Notes: generated by a model from the sequence alone, not told the origin. DNA of 64,000 bases from Pseudomonas sp. CROZ-RG-20F-R04-15 (GCF_022662375.1 NZ_JAKNQL010000004.1:1-64000), one strand, 5' to 3'. Shown: positions 19,615 to 29,010, counted from the stretch's first letter. Made by a program: numbers and translations.

Positions 19615-20729
19615 TGAGGGCAACTGCCATGCTGCGACGTCAGGTTCTGACTTTAGGTAGTGCACTGCTGGGAGCAGTGACGCTGGACGGCTGGACGCTG
19701 TTCAAACGCAAGGATCAGAGCCCGCTGTTGCTGTCGGCGCGCGACGACACCGACGGCAAGCATTACGCCGTCGGCTATCGGCTGGATGGCACGCGGGTGT
19801 TCGCCACCGAAGTCGGCCAGCGTTGCCACGACATCATCAACCACCCGACGCAGCCGATTGCACTGTTCGTCGCGCGGCGTCCGGGCACCGAGAGTTACCT
19901 GATCGATCTGCGCGACGGTAAGTTGCTGCAGACGGTGACCTCGCAGCCGAACCGGCATTTCTACGGCCACGCCGTGGTGCACAAGGACGGCGAATACCTG
20001 TACGCCACCGAGAACGACACGACCGATCCTGGTCGTGGCCTGCTCGGCGTGTACAAGTTCGCAGGCGAGCGACTGGTGCACACAGGCGAGATTTCCACCC
20101 ATGGCCTCGGTCCGCATCAAGTGTCGTGGATGCCTGACGGCGAGACACTGGTGGTGGCCAATGGCGGGATTCGTACCGAAGCGGAAAGCCGCGTCGACAT
20201 GAACCTCAACGCCATGGAGCCAAGTCTGGTGCTGATGCAGCGCGACGGTACGTTGCTGAGCAAGGAAACTCTCGCCCAGCAGATGAACAGCGTGCGTCAC
20301 CTGGGCATCGCCAGCGACGGCACCATCGTCGCCGGTCAGCAATTCATGGGCGCCTCGCACGAGCGTTCAGAGCTGCTGGCGATCAAGCGTCCGGGGCAGC
20401 CGTTCGTGGCGTTCCCGGTGCCGGAGCACCAGTTGCAGTCGATGGGGCATTACACCGCCAGCGTTGCCGTGCACAGTGAATTGCGTCTGGTCGCACTGAC
20501 GGCGCCGCGTGGCAACCGCTTCTTTATCTGGGATCTGGACAGCGGCGAAGTGCGCCTCGATGCGCCGTTGCCCGATTGCGCGGGTGTCGGTGCAGTGAAG
20601 GACGGTTTTGTCGTGACTTCAGGTCAGGGGCGTTGCCGTTACTACGATTGCCGTCAGGATGAGCTGCTGGCCAAGCCGCTGGAATTACCGGCGGGGCTCT
20701 GGGATAACCATCTACACCTGATGGCCTGA
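19614..20729 (+). CDS. DUF1513 beta-propeller protein
   Basis: 371 aa. Start ATG at 19614 shares one base with the preceding TGA (TGATG), implying translational coupling; ATG 19629 (MLRRQVLTLG) is an alternative. The N-terminus carries RR before a hydrophobic stretch, so Tat export is possible. The remainder reads as repeated beta-strand blades (GHAVVHKDGEYLYATEND, GLGPHQVSWMPDGETLVVANGG), the DUF1513 pattern. It completes the imelysin cluster. The biochemical role is unknown. Confidence 0.87.
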   Translation: MRATAMLRRQVLTLGSALLGAVTLDGWTLFKRKDQSPLLLSARDDTDGKHYAVGYRLDGTRVFATEVGQRCHDIINHPTQPIALFVARRPGTESYLIDLRDGKLLQTVTSQPNRHFYGHAVVHKDGEYLYATENDTTDPGRGLLGVYKFAGERLVHTGEISTHGLGPHQVSWMPDGETLVVANGGIRTEAESRVDMNLNAMEPSLVLMQRDGTLLSKETLAQQMNSVRHLGIASDGTIVAGQQFMGASHERSELLAIKRPGQPFVAFPVPEHQLQSMGHYTASVAVHSELRLVALTAPRGNRFFIWDLDSGEVRLDAPLPDCAGVGAVKDGFVVTSGQGRCRYYDCRQDELLAKPLELPAGLWDNHLHLMA

Positions 20730-20737
20730 AACAGCCC

Positions 20738-20815
20738 TAAAAGATCGCAGCCTGCGGCAGTTCCTACTCTGGAATGCAATCTCCTGAAGGAGCTGCCGCA
20801 TGCTGCGATCTTTTT
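20738..20815. repeat. AAAAGATCGCAGC-type inverted repeat, possible terminator
   Basis: Arms AAAAGATCGCAGCCTGCGGCAG and CTGCCGCATGCTGCGATCTTTTT face each other across about 30 bp, starting 9 bp after the DUF1513 stop and ending in five T. It is a third dispersed Pseudomonas repeat family and may terminate the imelysin operon. Related half-copies flank the bfrB terminator. Confidence 0.8.
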
Positions 20816-20909
20816 CAGCCACCCTGTAAGAACTGTCAGTTGGAATCCCCCCTGTACTCGGAGTAATGTGCCCGCCTGTCTCACCTGATTTATCCAAGGA
20901 ACTGGAAAT

Positions 20910-22058
20910 ATGCTGCGTCGCCGCATGCTGATCATGTTGGGTGTTGTTTTGTTGATCGTCCTGGTGCTGGGCGGGTACAAAGCCTTTTCGATCTACACGA
21001 TGATCCAGGGCTTTTCCAAGCCGAAACCGCCGATCAGCGTCGCCGTGGCCCATGCCACCGAGCAGCCGTGGCAGTTGCGTTTGCCTACCGTCGGCACGCT
21101 CAAGGCGCTGCAAGGGGTCGAGCTGAGCCTGGAAGTGGCCGGCACCGTCACCGAACTCAAGTTCGAATCCGGACAGAAGGTCAAGGCCGGGCAACCGTTG
21201 CTGCAACTCGACAGCGCCGTCGAGAGCGCCCTGCTGGAAACCGCCAAGGCCGATCTGGGTCTGGCGCAACTGGATTTCGGCCGTGGCAGCCAACTGGTCG
21301 ACAGCCGCGCGATCTCCAAAGGCGAGTACGACCGTCTCTCCGCCGTGCTGCAAAAGAACCGCGCCACGGTCAATCAGCTCAACGCCTCACTGGCGAAGAA
21401 ACGCATCCTCGCGCCGTTCAGCGGCACCATCGGCATCCGTCAGGTCGACGTCGGTGATTATCTGGCCAGTGGCACAAAAATCGCCACGTTGCAGGATTTG
21501 AGCAGCCTCTACGCCGACTTCTACCTGCCCGAACAATCGGTGCCGAAACTCGCCATCGGTCAGCCGGTGCAGATCACTGTCGCCGCGTATCCCAAGCAAT
21601 CCTTCGCCGGCAAGATCAGCGCGATCAACCCGATCGTCGAAAGCACCACGCGCAATATTCTCGTGCGCGCCACCCTGGCCAACCCCGACGGCAAGCTGCT
21701 GCCGGGTATGTTCGCCAGCCTCGACGTGCTGCTGCCGGATCCGCAAAAACATATCGTCGTGCCGGAAAGTGCGATCACCTACACCCTCTACGGCAACTCG
21801 ATCTACGTGGTCGGGCAGAAGAAAGCCGAGGACGGCAGCGTCGAAAAGGATGACAAGGGCCAACCGGTGCTGATCGCCGAACGCCGCTTCATCGAAACCG
21901 GTGAACGCCGCGATGGCCTGGTGATGATCAACAAGGGCGTGCAGAGCGGCGAACAAGTGGTGACGGCCGGCCAGATCAAACTGGACAACGGCGCCCACAT
22001 TGCCATCAGCGACGACAAGACCCTCGGCGAGCAGAACAGTCCGCCTCGCGCCGACTGA
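20910..22058 (+). CDS. mexV: RND efflux periplasmic adaptor subunit MexV
   Basis: 382 aa. N-terminal TM anchor (residues 7-27, no lipobox), then lipoyl/barrel-sandwich halves, an alpha-hairpin (about 95-160) and a beta-barrel (IRQVDVGDYLASGTKIATLQ). Membrane-fusion protein linking the RND pump to an outer-membrane channel. It precedes mexW by 13 bp and follows the imelysin cluster as I recall for mexVW in P. aeruginosa. No outer-membrane channel gene is adjacent, so it probably borrows OprM or a similar channel. Confidence 0.9.
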   Translation: MLRRRMLIMLGVVLLIVLVLGGYKAFSIYTMIQGFSKPKPPISVAVAHATEQPWQLRLPTVGTLKALQGVELSLEVAGTVTELKFESGQKVKAGQPLLQLDSAVESALLETAKADLGLAQLDFGRGSQLVDSRAISKGEYDRLSAVLQKNRATVNQLNASLAKKRILAPFSGTIGIRQVDVGDYLASGTKIATLQDLSSLYADFYLPEQSVPKLAIGQPVQITVAAYPKQSFAGKISAINPIVESTTRNILVRATLANPDGKLLPGMFASLDVLLPDPQKHIVVPESAITYTLYGNSIYVVGQKKAEDGSVEKDDKGQPVLIAERRFIETGERRDGLVMINKGVQSGEQVVTAGQIKLDNGAHIAISDDKTLGEQNSPPRAD

Positions 22059-22071
22059 TCAAGGAATCCTC

Positions 22072-25000
22072 ATGGCTTTTACTGATCCGTTCATCCGCCG
22101 CCCGGTGCTCGCCACTGTGGTCAGCCTGTTGATTGTATTGCTCGGCTTTCAGGCCTGGAGCAAGTTGCCGCTGCGCCAATACCCGCAAATGGAAAACGCC
22201 CTGATCACGGTGACCACCGCTTATCCCGGGGCCAACGCCGAAACCATTCAGGGCTACATCACCCAGCCGATGCAGCAAAGTCTGGCCAGCGCCGAGGGCA
22301 TCGACTACATGACCTCGGTCAGTCGGCAGAACTTCTCGGTGATTTCGATCTACGCGCGCATCGGTTCCAATACCGACCGTTTGTTCACCGAATTGCTGGC
22401 CAAGGCCAACGAGGTGAAAAACAAGCTGCCGCAGGACGCCGAAGACCCGGTGTTGAGCAAGGAATCCGCCGACGCTTCGGCGCTGATGTACATCAGCTTC
22501 TTCAGCAAGGATTTGAGCAACCCGCAGATCACTGACTACCTGTCGCGGGTGATCCAGCCGAAACTGGCGACGCTGCCGGGCATGGCCGAAGCGGAAATCC
22601 TCGGCAATCAGGTGTTCGCCATGCGTCTGTGGCTCGACCCGGTGAAGCTCGCCGGTTTTGGCCTCAGCGCCGCCGACGTGACCAACGCCGTGCGGCAATA
22701 CAACTTCCTCTCCGCTGCCGGCGAAGTGAAAGGCGAGTATGTAGTCACCAGCATCAACGCCAACACCGAATTGAAATCGGCCGAAGCCTTCGCGGCGATT
22801 CCGCTCAAGGTCAGTGGTGACAGCCGCGTACTGCTCAGCGATGTCGCGCGGGTGGAAATGGGCGCGGAAAACTACGATTCGATCAGCTCCTTCGGCGGCA
22901 CGCCTTCGGTATACATCGGCATCAAGGCCACGCCGGGCGCCAACCCGCTGGACGTGATCAGGGAAGTGCGCAAGCTGATGCCCGAGCTGGAAGCGCAACT
23001 GCCGCCGAATCTGAAAAGCGAGATCGCCTACGACGCCACACTGTTTATTCAGGCCTCCATCGACGAAGTGGTGAAAACCCTGTTCGAAGCGGTGCTGATC
23101 GTGATTGTCGTGGTGTTCCTGTTCCTCGGAGCCCTGCGTTCGGTGGTGATCCCGGTGGTAACCATCCCGCTGTCGATGATCGGCGTGATGTTCTTCATGC
23201 AAATGATGGGCTACTCGATGAACCTGCTGACGCTGCTGGCGATGGTGCTGGCCATCGGTCTGGTGGTCGACGATGCGATTGTCGTGGTGGAAAACATCCA
23301 TCGGCACATCGAGGAAGGCAAGACGCCGTTTGATGCGGCGCTGGAAGGCGCGCGGGAAATCGCCATGCCGGTGGTCTCGATGACCATCACCCTGGCGGCG
23401 GTATATGCGCCGATCGGTTTTCTCACCGGGCTGACCGGAGCGCTGTTCAAGGAATTTGCGCTGACCCTCGCCGGTGCGGTGGTGATTTCCGGGATCGTCG
23501 CCCTGACACTGTCGCCGATGATGTGCGCGTTCTTGCTGCGCCACGAGGAAAACCCCAGTGGCCTGGCGCACCGCCTCGACCGTATCTTCGAAGGCCTCAA
23601 GCGCCGCTATCAGAGCATGCTCCACGGCACGCTGAACACGCGGCCGGTGGTGCTGGTATTCGCGGTGATCGTGTTGTGCCTGATCCCGGTGTTCCTCAAG
23701 TTCACCAAATCGGAACTGGCCCCGGACGAAGACCAGGGCATCATTTTCATGATGGCCAACGCGCCGCAGCCGACCAACCTCGATTACCTGAGCACCTACA
23801 CCGACGAGTTCATCAAGATCTTCAAGGAATTCCCGGAGTACTACTCCTCGTTCCAGATCAACGGCTACAACGGTGTGCAGGCCGGTATCGGCGGGTTCCT
23901 GCTGAAACCGTGGAACGAGCGCAGCCGCACGCAGATGCAGATCCTCCCCGAGGTACAAGGCAAACTGGGGGCCATTGCGGGCCTGCAGATTTTCGGCTTC
24001 AACCTGCCCTCCCTGCCCGGCACCGGCGAAGGCTTGCCGTTCGAGTTCGTGGTCAACACCGCCAACGATTACGAACTGCTGCTGCAAGTGGCCGACCGGA
24101 TCAAGAAGCGCGCCATGGAGTCGGGCAAGTTCGCCTTCGTCGACCTCGATCTGGCGTTCGACAAACCTGAAGTGGTGGTCGATATCGACCGCGCCAAAGC
24201 CGCGCAGATGGGCGTGTCGATGCAGGACCTCGGCGGTACTCTCGCCACCCTGCTGGGCGAGGCGGAAATCAACCGTTTCACCATCGAAGGTCGCAGCTAC
24301 AAGGTGATCGCCCAGGTTGAACGGCCGTACCGCGATAACCCGGACTGGCTGAACAATTACTACGTGAAAAACACTCAGGGCGAATTGCTGCCACTGTCGA
24401 CGCTGATCAAGGTCAGCGACCGCGCGCGGCCGCGTCAGCTCAATCAGTTTCAGCAGCTCAACGCGGCGAAGATTTCCGGTTTCCCGTTGGTCAGCATGGG
24501 CGAAGCCATCGACACGGTTTTGCAGATTGCCCGCGAAGAAGCACCGGCCGGGTTTGCCTTCGACTATGGCGGCGCGTCACGCCAGTTCGTCCAGGAAGGC
24601 AGCGCGTTGTGGGTGACGTTTGCCTTGGCGCTGGCGATTATCTTTCTGGTGCTGGCAGCGCAGTTCGAGAGCTTCCGCGATCCGCTGGTGATTCTGGTGA
24701 CGGTGCCGTTGTCGATCTGCGGTGCGTTGATTCCGTTGTTTCTCGGCTGGTCGAGCATGAACATCTACACCCAGGTCGGGCTGGTGACGCTGATCGGTCT
24801 GATCAGTAAACACGGGATTCTGATCGTCGAGTTCGCCAACCAGTTGCGCAAGGACAAAGGCCTGACGGCGCGTGAAGCCGTTGAGGAAGCGGCGGCGATT
24901 CGCTTGCGGCCGGTGTTGATGACCACAGCGGCGATGGTGTTTGGCATGGTGCCGCTGATTCTGGCCACGGGGGCCGGTGCGGTCAGCCGTTTTGATATCG

Positions 25001-25107
25001 GCATGGTGATTGCCACGGGGATGTCGATTGGCACGTTGTTTACGCTGTTTGTGCTGCCGTGCGTTTACACCTTGCTGGCCAAACCCGATCCCAAACCAAC
25101 TGCATAA
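22072..25107 (+). CDS. mexW: RND multidrug efflux transporter MexW
   Basis: 1011 aa from ATG 22072; longer starts overlap mexV and lack the MAFTDPFIRRPV beginning. Inner-membrane HAE-1 proton/drug antiporter with 12 TM and two large periplasmic loops. The TM4 proton-relay pair is visible in GLVVDDAIVVVENIHRHIEEG (near residue 400), and a matching TM10 Lys region is in LIGLISKHGILIVEFAN. Substrates of MexVW in P. aeruginosa include fluoroquinolones, chloramphenicol and erythromycin; here substrates are inferred. No local regulator was seen. Confidence 0.93.
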   Translation: MAFTDPFIRRPVLATVVSLLIVLLGFQAWSKLPLRQYPQMENALITVTTAYPGANAETIQGYITQPMQQSLASAEGIDYMTSVSRQNFSVISIYARIGSNTDRLFTELLAKANEVKNKLPQDAEDPVLSKESADASALMYISFFSKDLSNPQITDYLSRVIQPKLATLPGMAEAEILGNQVFAMRLWLDPVKLAGFGLSAADVTNAVRQYNFLSAAGEVKGEYVVTSINANTELKSAEAFAAIPLKVSGDSRVLLSDVARVEMGAENYDSISSFGGTPSVYIGIKATPGANPLDVIREVRKLMPELEAQLPPNLKSEIAYDATLFIQASIDEVVKTLFEAVLIVIVVVFLFLGALRSVVIPVVTIPLSMIGVMFFMQMMGYSMNLLTLLAMVLAIGLVVDDAIVVVENIHRHIEEGKTPFDAALEGAREIAMPVVSMTITLAAVYAPIGFLTGLTGALFKEFALTLAGAVVISGIVALTLSPMMCAFLLRHEENPSGLAHRLDRIFEGLKRRYQSMLHGTLNTRPVVLVFAVIVLCLIPVFLKFTKSELAPDEDQGIIFMMANAPQPTNLDYLSTYTDEFIKIFKEFPEYYSSFQINGYNGVQAGIGGFLLKPWNERSRTQMQILPEVQGKLGAIAGLQIFGFNLPSLPGTGEGLPFEFVVNTANDYELLLQVADRIKKRAMESGKFAFVDLDLAFDKPEVVVDIDRAKAAQMGVSMQDLGGTLATLLGEAEINRFTIEGRSYKVIAQVERPYRDNPDWLNNYYVKNTQGELLPLSTLIKVSDRARPRQLNQFQQLNAAKISGFPLVSMGEAIDTVLQIAREEAPAGFAFDYGGASRQFVQEGSALWVTFALALAIIFLVLAAQFESFRDPLVILVTVPLSICGALIPLFLGWSSMNIYTQVGLVTLIGLISKHGILIVEFANQLRKDKGLTAREAVEEAAAIRLRPVLMTTAAMVFGMVPLILATGAGAVSRFDIGMVIATGMSIGTLFTLFVLPCVYTLLAKPDPKPTA

Positions 25108-25111
25108 CCCC

Positions 25112-25201
25112 GTGGGAGCGAGCTTGCTCGCGAAGGCGGTGTGTCAGGCACCATAAGTGTTAACTGACAGACCGCTATCGCGAGCAGGCTCGCTCCCACA
25201 T
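25112..25201. repeat. BIME: two inverted REPs
   Basis: Opposed REP units after the mexW stop, with a GAGCTTGCTCGCG variant on the left arm. Confidence 0.93.
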
Positions 25202-25232
25202 TGGTTAGCGTATATCCATAAAATCCGGGCAT

Positions 25233-25263
25233 AAAAAAAGGCCTCGCATCTGCGAGGCCTTTT
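25233..25263. terminator. Bidirectional terminator between mexW and the small secreted gene
   Basis: Stem AAGGCCTCGCA/TGCGAGGCCTT with a TC centre, A-rich on the left and T-rich on the right, so it can end transcription from both sides. Confidence 0.9.
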
Positions 25264-25281
25264 ATGTCGGCTTCAATCGTT

Positions 25282-25509
25282 TCAACTCTGCGGCCTCATG
25301 CCTTGAGAAAGTCCAAACATGAACAGCAACAAATCATGATCGGGTTTGGTCGCCACGGCGGCTTTCGCCACCCGTGGGACTGCGCAGTGGGCGTCGTCTA
25401 CGGACGCGCCAACCACCTGCATGCGGGGCTGCTCCCAGGCAGCCACCGCCAATGACGCAACTGCCAAGGCTCCAACCAAAAACAAACCTCGTGCAATTTC
25501 TAGTTTCAT
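25282..25509 (-). CDS. Small secreted hypothetical protein (75 aa)
   Basis: 75 aa with a good signal peptide (MKLEIARGLFLVGALAVASLAVAA) and a mature part of about 50 residues with one Cys and no recognised motif. Its start is 2 bp from the stop of the InaA-like gene, so it is probably the last gene of the methyltransferase-kinase operon, followed by the shared terminator. The operon position suggests an envelope-related role (inference only). Confidence 0.7.
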   Translation of the reverse strand: MKLEIARGLFLVGALAVASLAVAAWEQPRMQVVGASVDDAHCAVPRVAKAAVATKPDHDLLLFMFGLSQGMRPQS

Positions 25510-25511
25510 CG

Positions 25512-26228
25512 CTATAAACCTTTGATAGCGCTGCCAAACGCCGTCTCATAAAAATAGACGAGTTTCTTCCAGTCCGCGTCGCGGAACGACGAATGGCGGC
25601 GCAATTGCTTCATGTCATGGGAGGCGGCGCGATAGGCGGTCAGACGCTGGCGGCATTTCTCCAGATCGATCAAGGCAACCTCGACCTTGGCCGACTCGCC
25701 TTCGCCCGTCACCCGCACAAACACGTGCTTGATGTAGATGCAGCTGTGTTGCCAACGGCCCTTGTGCATGCGCGCCAGGTTCTCGGCGAGGTCCTTGAGC
25801 ACGCGCTCATAAACCACATCGCCACACTGGTCGCGACCGCCGGCAGCCGCCAGCCAATGTTCCAGTTCCTGAAAACCGTCCAGGGACTTGGTGACCAGCA
25901 GTGCACGCCACTTGTGTTGAGGGTCCGGCTGGGCACCGCAGAAAACGATCTCGGGCACGCGCACGCCGAGTTTGCTCACGCCAGTCAGCGCGTCCAGTTC
26001 ACGCAAAACAGTAGGACGGCCAAAAGGGTGCAACCAACTGCGATAAATGTGTCCAGTCTGGCGCTTGGCATACAGCAGTTGACCATCGCGCCCCACGACC
26101 CTTTGCACACCACTTTCGCCACCGCGTCGAACATTGGGTTCTTCCACCCACTCGCCGCGCTGGTTCCAGTAAAAGTCAAAGCGATCTTGCGGAGCGACAT
26201 CCGTTTCTGCTGCAAATTGCACTGCCAT
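25512..26228 (-). CDS. inaA: Lipopolysaccharide kinase InaA-family protein
   Basis: 238 aa from ATG 26228. The protein-kinase-like fold of the WaaP/InaA family is visible from LYAKRQTGHIYRS (ATP-binding Lys), RELDALTGVSKLGVRVPEIVFCG, LAENLARMHKGRWQHSCIYIKHVFV (catalytic loop) and VALIDLEKCR (Asp for metal). Such enzymes phosphorylate sugars of the LPS core; the exact target is unknown. It is 4 bp downstream of the methyltransferase on the same strand, next to colRS, whose regulon includes LPS-modifying genes. Confidence 0.88.
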   Translation of the reverse strand: MAVQFAAETDVAPQDRFDFYWNQRGEWVEEPNVRRGGESGVQRVVGRDGQLLYAKRQTGHIYRSWLHPFGRPTVLRELDALTGVSKLGVRVPEIVFCGAQPDPQHKWRALLVTKSLDGFQELEHWLAAAGGRDQCGDVVYERVLKDLAENLARMHKGRWQHSCIYIKHVFVRVTGEGESAKVEVALIDLEKCRQRLTAYRAASHDMKQLRRHSSFRDADWKKLVYFYETAFGSAIKGL

Positions 26229-26232
26229 CCTG

Positions 26233-26901
26233 TTACCTCTTGCGTAATACGTAAACCCGCCACATGGCGTAGAGCGGAATAAAGTCCAGTTGTTCCTGAA
26301 TTCGAAAACCTGCGTCTTCGAACTCCTTTTCCACCGTAGCGGCCGGTAACACAAAGCGATTCTGGTACTCGCGCCTGTCACGGTTTTTCTCCGCACGCTC
26401 GCGCTTCCAGGCCTTGAAATTACCGTCAACCCACAGCGAAACAATCACACTGTCACGGGTGACACGCTCGAACTCGCGCAGAATCGCCCGGCGATGCTCG
26501 GCTTCACCGATGTGGTGGAGCAGACGCATGCAGAAAATGCTGTCGACGGCGTTGTCAGGCAAGGCAATGTCGAACGCAGATGTGTGCAAGGGTTGTACCC
26601 GTTTCACCACATCGGCCGGTTGCGCCTGCATGGCCGTCTTGATCATCGACTCGGAGTTGTCCGCGCCAATGATCACCCGGTTGGTCTTTTCACCCAGCAA
26701 TGGCCAGAACCGCCCGGCACCACAAGGCAGATCCAGCACCAGCCCTGGCTCACCGACCAACGACAGCGCCTTGCGGGCCAGCTGCTCGTCACGCCAGTGA
26801 GAAAGCCGACGTCCAAGACTCTCTTTGTGCTTGCGCAGGTATTTCTGCGCATGTTGATCGTCGTACTTCTCGGAAAAATCGAGTTTGATCGGGCCGGCCA
26901 T
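26233..26901 (-). CDS. Class I SAM-dependent methyltransferase
   Basis: 222 aa from ATG 26901 (an adjacent GTG at 26904 is possible; AGGAG upstream serves either). SAM-binding motif I appears as VLDLPCGAGRFWPLL (near residue 55), then IIGADNSESMI, and the methyltransferase type-11 DSIFCMRLLHHIG. First gene of the operon with inaA and the small secreted protein. A ColR-box-like motif sits 70 bp upstream. Substrate unknown; context suggests LPS or another envelope molecule. Confidence 0.87.
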   Translation of the reverse strand: MAGPIKLDFSEKYDDQHAQKYLRKHKESLGRRLSHWRDEQLARKALSLVGEPGLVLDLPCGAGRFWPLLGEKTNRVIIGADNSESMIKTAMQAQPADVVKRVQPLHTSAFDIALPDNAVDSIFCMRLLHHIGEAEHRRAILREFERVTRDSVIVSLWVDGNFKAWKRERAEKNRDRREYQNRFVLPAATVEKEFEDAGFRIQEQLDFIPLYAMWRVYVLRKR

Positions 26902-26970
26902 CACCTGGACTCCTGAATTGCTGATGTCACCACCTTAAGGAGCGGCGTGTCAGCGTCAGGTCATCCGTTT

Positions 26971-26986
26971 GTGAAAAAAATGTCCG
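26971..26986 (-). promoter_or_regulatory. Candidate ColR-binding box upstream of the methyltransferase operon
   Basis: Read on the minus strand it is CGGACATTTTTTTCAC, which fits 15 of 16 positions of the P. putida ColR consensus as I remember it (YYNASNNYTTTTTSAC). Its 3-prime end is 70 bp before the start codon, in the same orientation and at the same distance as the box at 29127. Confidence 0.6.
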
Positions 26987-27062
26987 GTAAATAGACAAAT
27001 TATTACAGCGTTATACAGGATTTAGACAGGAAGGAGGGAGTAGCATCGAGCCACTGCACGCG

Positions 27063-28337
27063 TCAGATTTTGCCAAGATCCACTTCGAAGCGGCAGCCAT
27101 TGGGCTCCATCGTGCTGAGACTGACGGTCCAGCCCTGGTTCTCGCAGATGCGCTGAACTAGCGACAATCCCAACCCCAAGCCTTCGCCGCGTTTTTCGTT
27201 GCCACGCACGAAAGGCTCGAACATGGCTTCGCGTTTTTCCTCCGGAATGCCGACACCGGAGTCCTCCACCACAAAGCCGTTGGCAGTGAGTGTCAGGCGA
27301 ATGAAACCCTTCTCGGTGTAGTGACAAGCGTTGCGCAACAGGTTGCCCATCACCGCGGTCAGTAACGTCGCGTTGTGGCACGTGCTCGGCGGATTTCCCG
27401 GTTCGAACTGCAAGGTCAGCCGTTTGCTTTCGATCGGCTCACGCCACACGCACAGCAGGCTGTCCGCGACTTGGGCGAGATTCTGTTGCGGCGCCGAACC
27501 GGCATCTTCACGTTGCGAGCGCGCGAGCATCAGGAAGGTTTGCACCAGTTCGCGCATTTCCTCACTGGCGCGGGCAATACGCTCGACCTGATTGCGTCCG
27601 CGTTGATCGATGGCCGGGTTTTCCATCAGCAGTTCGCAGGAACTGGCCAGCACCATCAACGGCGTGCGCAGCTCGTGGCTGACATCACTGGTGAACAATC
27701 TTTCACGGGTCAGCGCCTGACGCAGACGCCCCAACGTGGCGTCGAACGCCACCGCCAGTTCACCGACTTCATCGGCCGCATAATCCGGCGCCAGCGGCGG
27801 TGCCAGCCCGAGCAACTGGTCGCGATGGCGCACTTGCCGGGCCAATCGCACCACCGGCGCCATCACCTTGCGCGCGAGCACCCAGCCAAGGAACACCGCC
27901 AGCGCCAGACTGAGCACGAAGCCCACCAGCACCACGGCAAACAGCACGCGCTCACGCTCTTCGAAATCGCTTTGATCCTGCAACAGCACATAACGCCGAC
28001 CGTCGACGATCTCAACCATCGCGTGATACGACAATTGCTCCCGGAACACCTCGTGGAAGCCGGAATCGAGGTGGCGCAAGTCCTTCGGCAGCTCGAAATC
28101 GCCCGGCCCGCCACTGAAATAGAACAGCTGATCCGGCTCCGGGCGATGGCTCCAGTCCGAGACGTTGTCCATCAGCAGCAGGCGTTGCAGATCGCCGCCC
28201 AGCCCCGCCGAAATCAGCTTCTCTTCCACCAGGTGTACGGTCGCAACGATGCCCATGGCAAAGGCCCCCGCGACCAGCGCGCTCATCAGCGCAAAGGCAA
28301 TGATGATCCGCTGGGAAAGGCTTTGCTTAAACTCCAT
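27063..28337 (-). CDS. colS: Sensor histidine kinase ColS
   Basis: 424 aa. TM1 (about 10-35), a short periplasmic loop, TM2 (131-153), HAMP, HisKA with SHELRTPL, and an HATPase with NLLRNA (N box), DSGVGIP (G1) and GEGLGLGLSL (G2). The loop contains His95-Glu96, His105 and an E126-E-R-E129 motif, matching the ExxE element reported for zinc/iron sensing by ColS in P. putida. Known role: metal and envelope stress sensing, membrane integrity and root colonisation. It overlaps colR by 11 bp. Confidence 0.94.
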   Translation of the reverse strand: MEFKQSLSQRIIIAFALMSALVAGAFAMGIVATVHLVEEKLISAGLGGDLQRLLLMDNVSDWSHRPEPDQLFYFSGGPGDFELPKDLRHLDSGFHEVFREQLSYHAMVEIVDGRRYVLLQDQSDFEERERVLFAVVLVGFVLSLALAVFLGWVLARKVMAPVVRLARQVRHRDQLLGLAPPLAPDYAADEVGELAVAFDATLGRLRQALTRERLFTSDVSHELRTPLMVLASSCELLMENPAIDQRGRNQVERIARASEEMRELVQTFLMLARSQREDAGSAPQQNLAQVADSLLCVWREPIESKRLTLQFEPGNPPSTCHNATLLTAVMGNLLRNACHYTEKGFIRLTLTANGFVVEDSGVGIPEEKREAMFEPFVRGNEKRGEGLGLGLSLVQRICENQGWTVSLSTMEPNGCRFEVDLGKI

Positions 28338-29010
28338 CGCGGCCCTCGGCCAAGCGATAACCGACGCCGTGCACGGTGTGCAGCAGTGGTTTGGCGAACG
28401 GTTTGTCGATCACCTGACGCAATTGGTGCACGTGGCTGCGCAAGCTGTCGCTGTCCGGGCAATCATCACCCCACAGTGCCTCTTCGAGAATTTCCCGGCG
28501 CAGCACATGCGGGCTCTTCTGCATCAACACTGCCAGCAGCTTGAGGCCGACCGGGTTGAGCTTGAGAAACTTGCCTTCACGGGTCACTTCCAGTGTATCG
28601 AGGTCATAACTCAGATCACCGACCTGCAACGCCCGGCGTCCGCCACCCTGGGTACGCCGCATCACCGCTTCGACGCGCGCAGCCAGTTCGGACAAGGCAA
28701 AGGGTTTGACCAGGTAATCGTCGGCGCCGGACTTGAAGCCCTGCAAGCGGTCGTCGAGCTGGTCGCGGGCAGTGAGCATGATCACCGGCGTGTCGCGACG
28801 GGCGTCTTCACGCAGGCGTTTGCACAAGGTATAGCCGTCGATGCCAGGCAGCATGATGTCGAGGACGATCAGGTCGTAATGTTCGGTGGCCGCCAGATGC
28901 AGGCCTGACAGACCGTCCTGGGCGCAATCGACGGTATAGCCTTTGAGCCCCAGGTAATCAGCCAGATTGGCGAGGATATCGCGGTTGTCTTCAACCAATA
29001 GAATTCGCAT
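28327..29010 (-). CDS. colR: OmpR-family response regulator ColR
   Basis: 227 aa from ATG 29010. Receiver domain with phospho-acceptor Asp51 (LIVLDIMLPG) and Lys102 (LVKPF); C-terminal winged-helix DNA-binding domain (residues about 125-222) ending in VHGVGYRL. First gene of colRS. Known targets in Pseudomonas include LPS- and envelope-modifying genes; two ColR-box-like sites flank the locus here and point to its neighbours. Confidence 0.95.
   Translation of the reverse strand: MRILLVEDNRDILANLADYLGLKGYTVDCAQDGLSGLHLAATEHYDLIVLDIMLPGIDGYTLCKRLREDARRDTPVIMLTARDQLDDRLQGFKSGADDYLVKPFALSELAARVEAVMRRTQGGGRRALQVGDLSYDLDTLEVTREGKFLKLNPVGLKLLAVLMQKSPHVLRREILEEALWGDDCPDSDSLRSHVHQLRQVIDKPFAKPLLHTVHGVGYRLAEGRDGV

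Noticed and set aside
22006..24087. 693-aa minus-strand open frame opposite mexW
   Set aside because: Antisense shadow of a GC-rich gene; His/Gln/Arg-rich composition without any domain, while the plus strand is a complete RND transporter.
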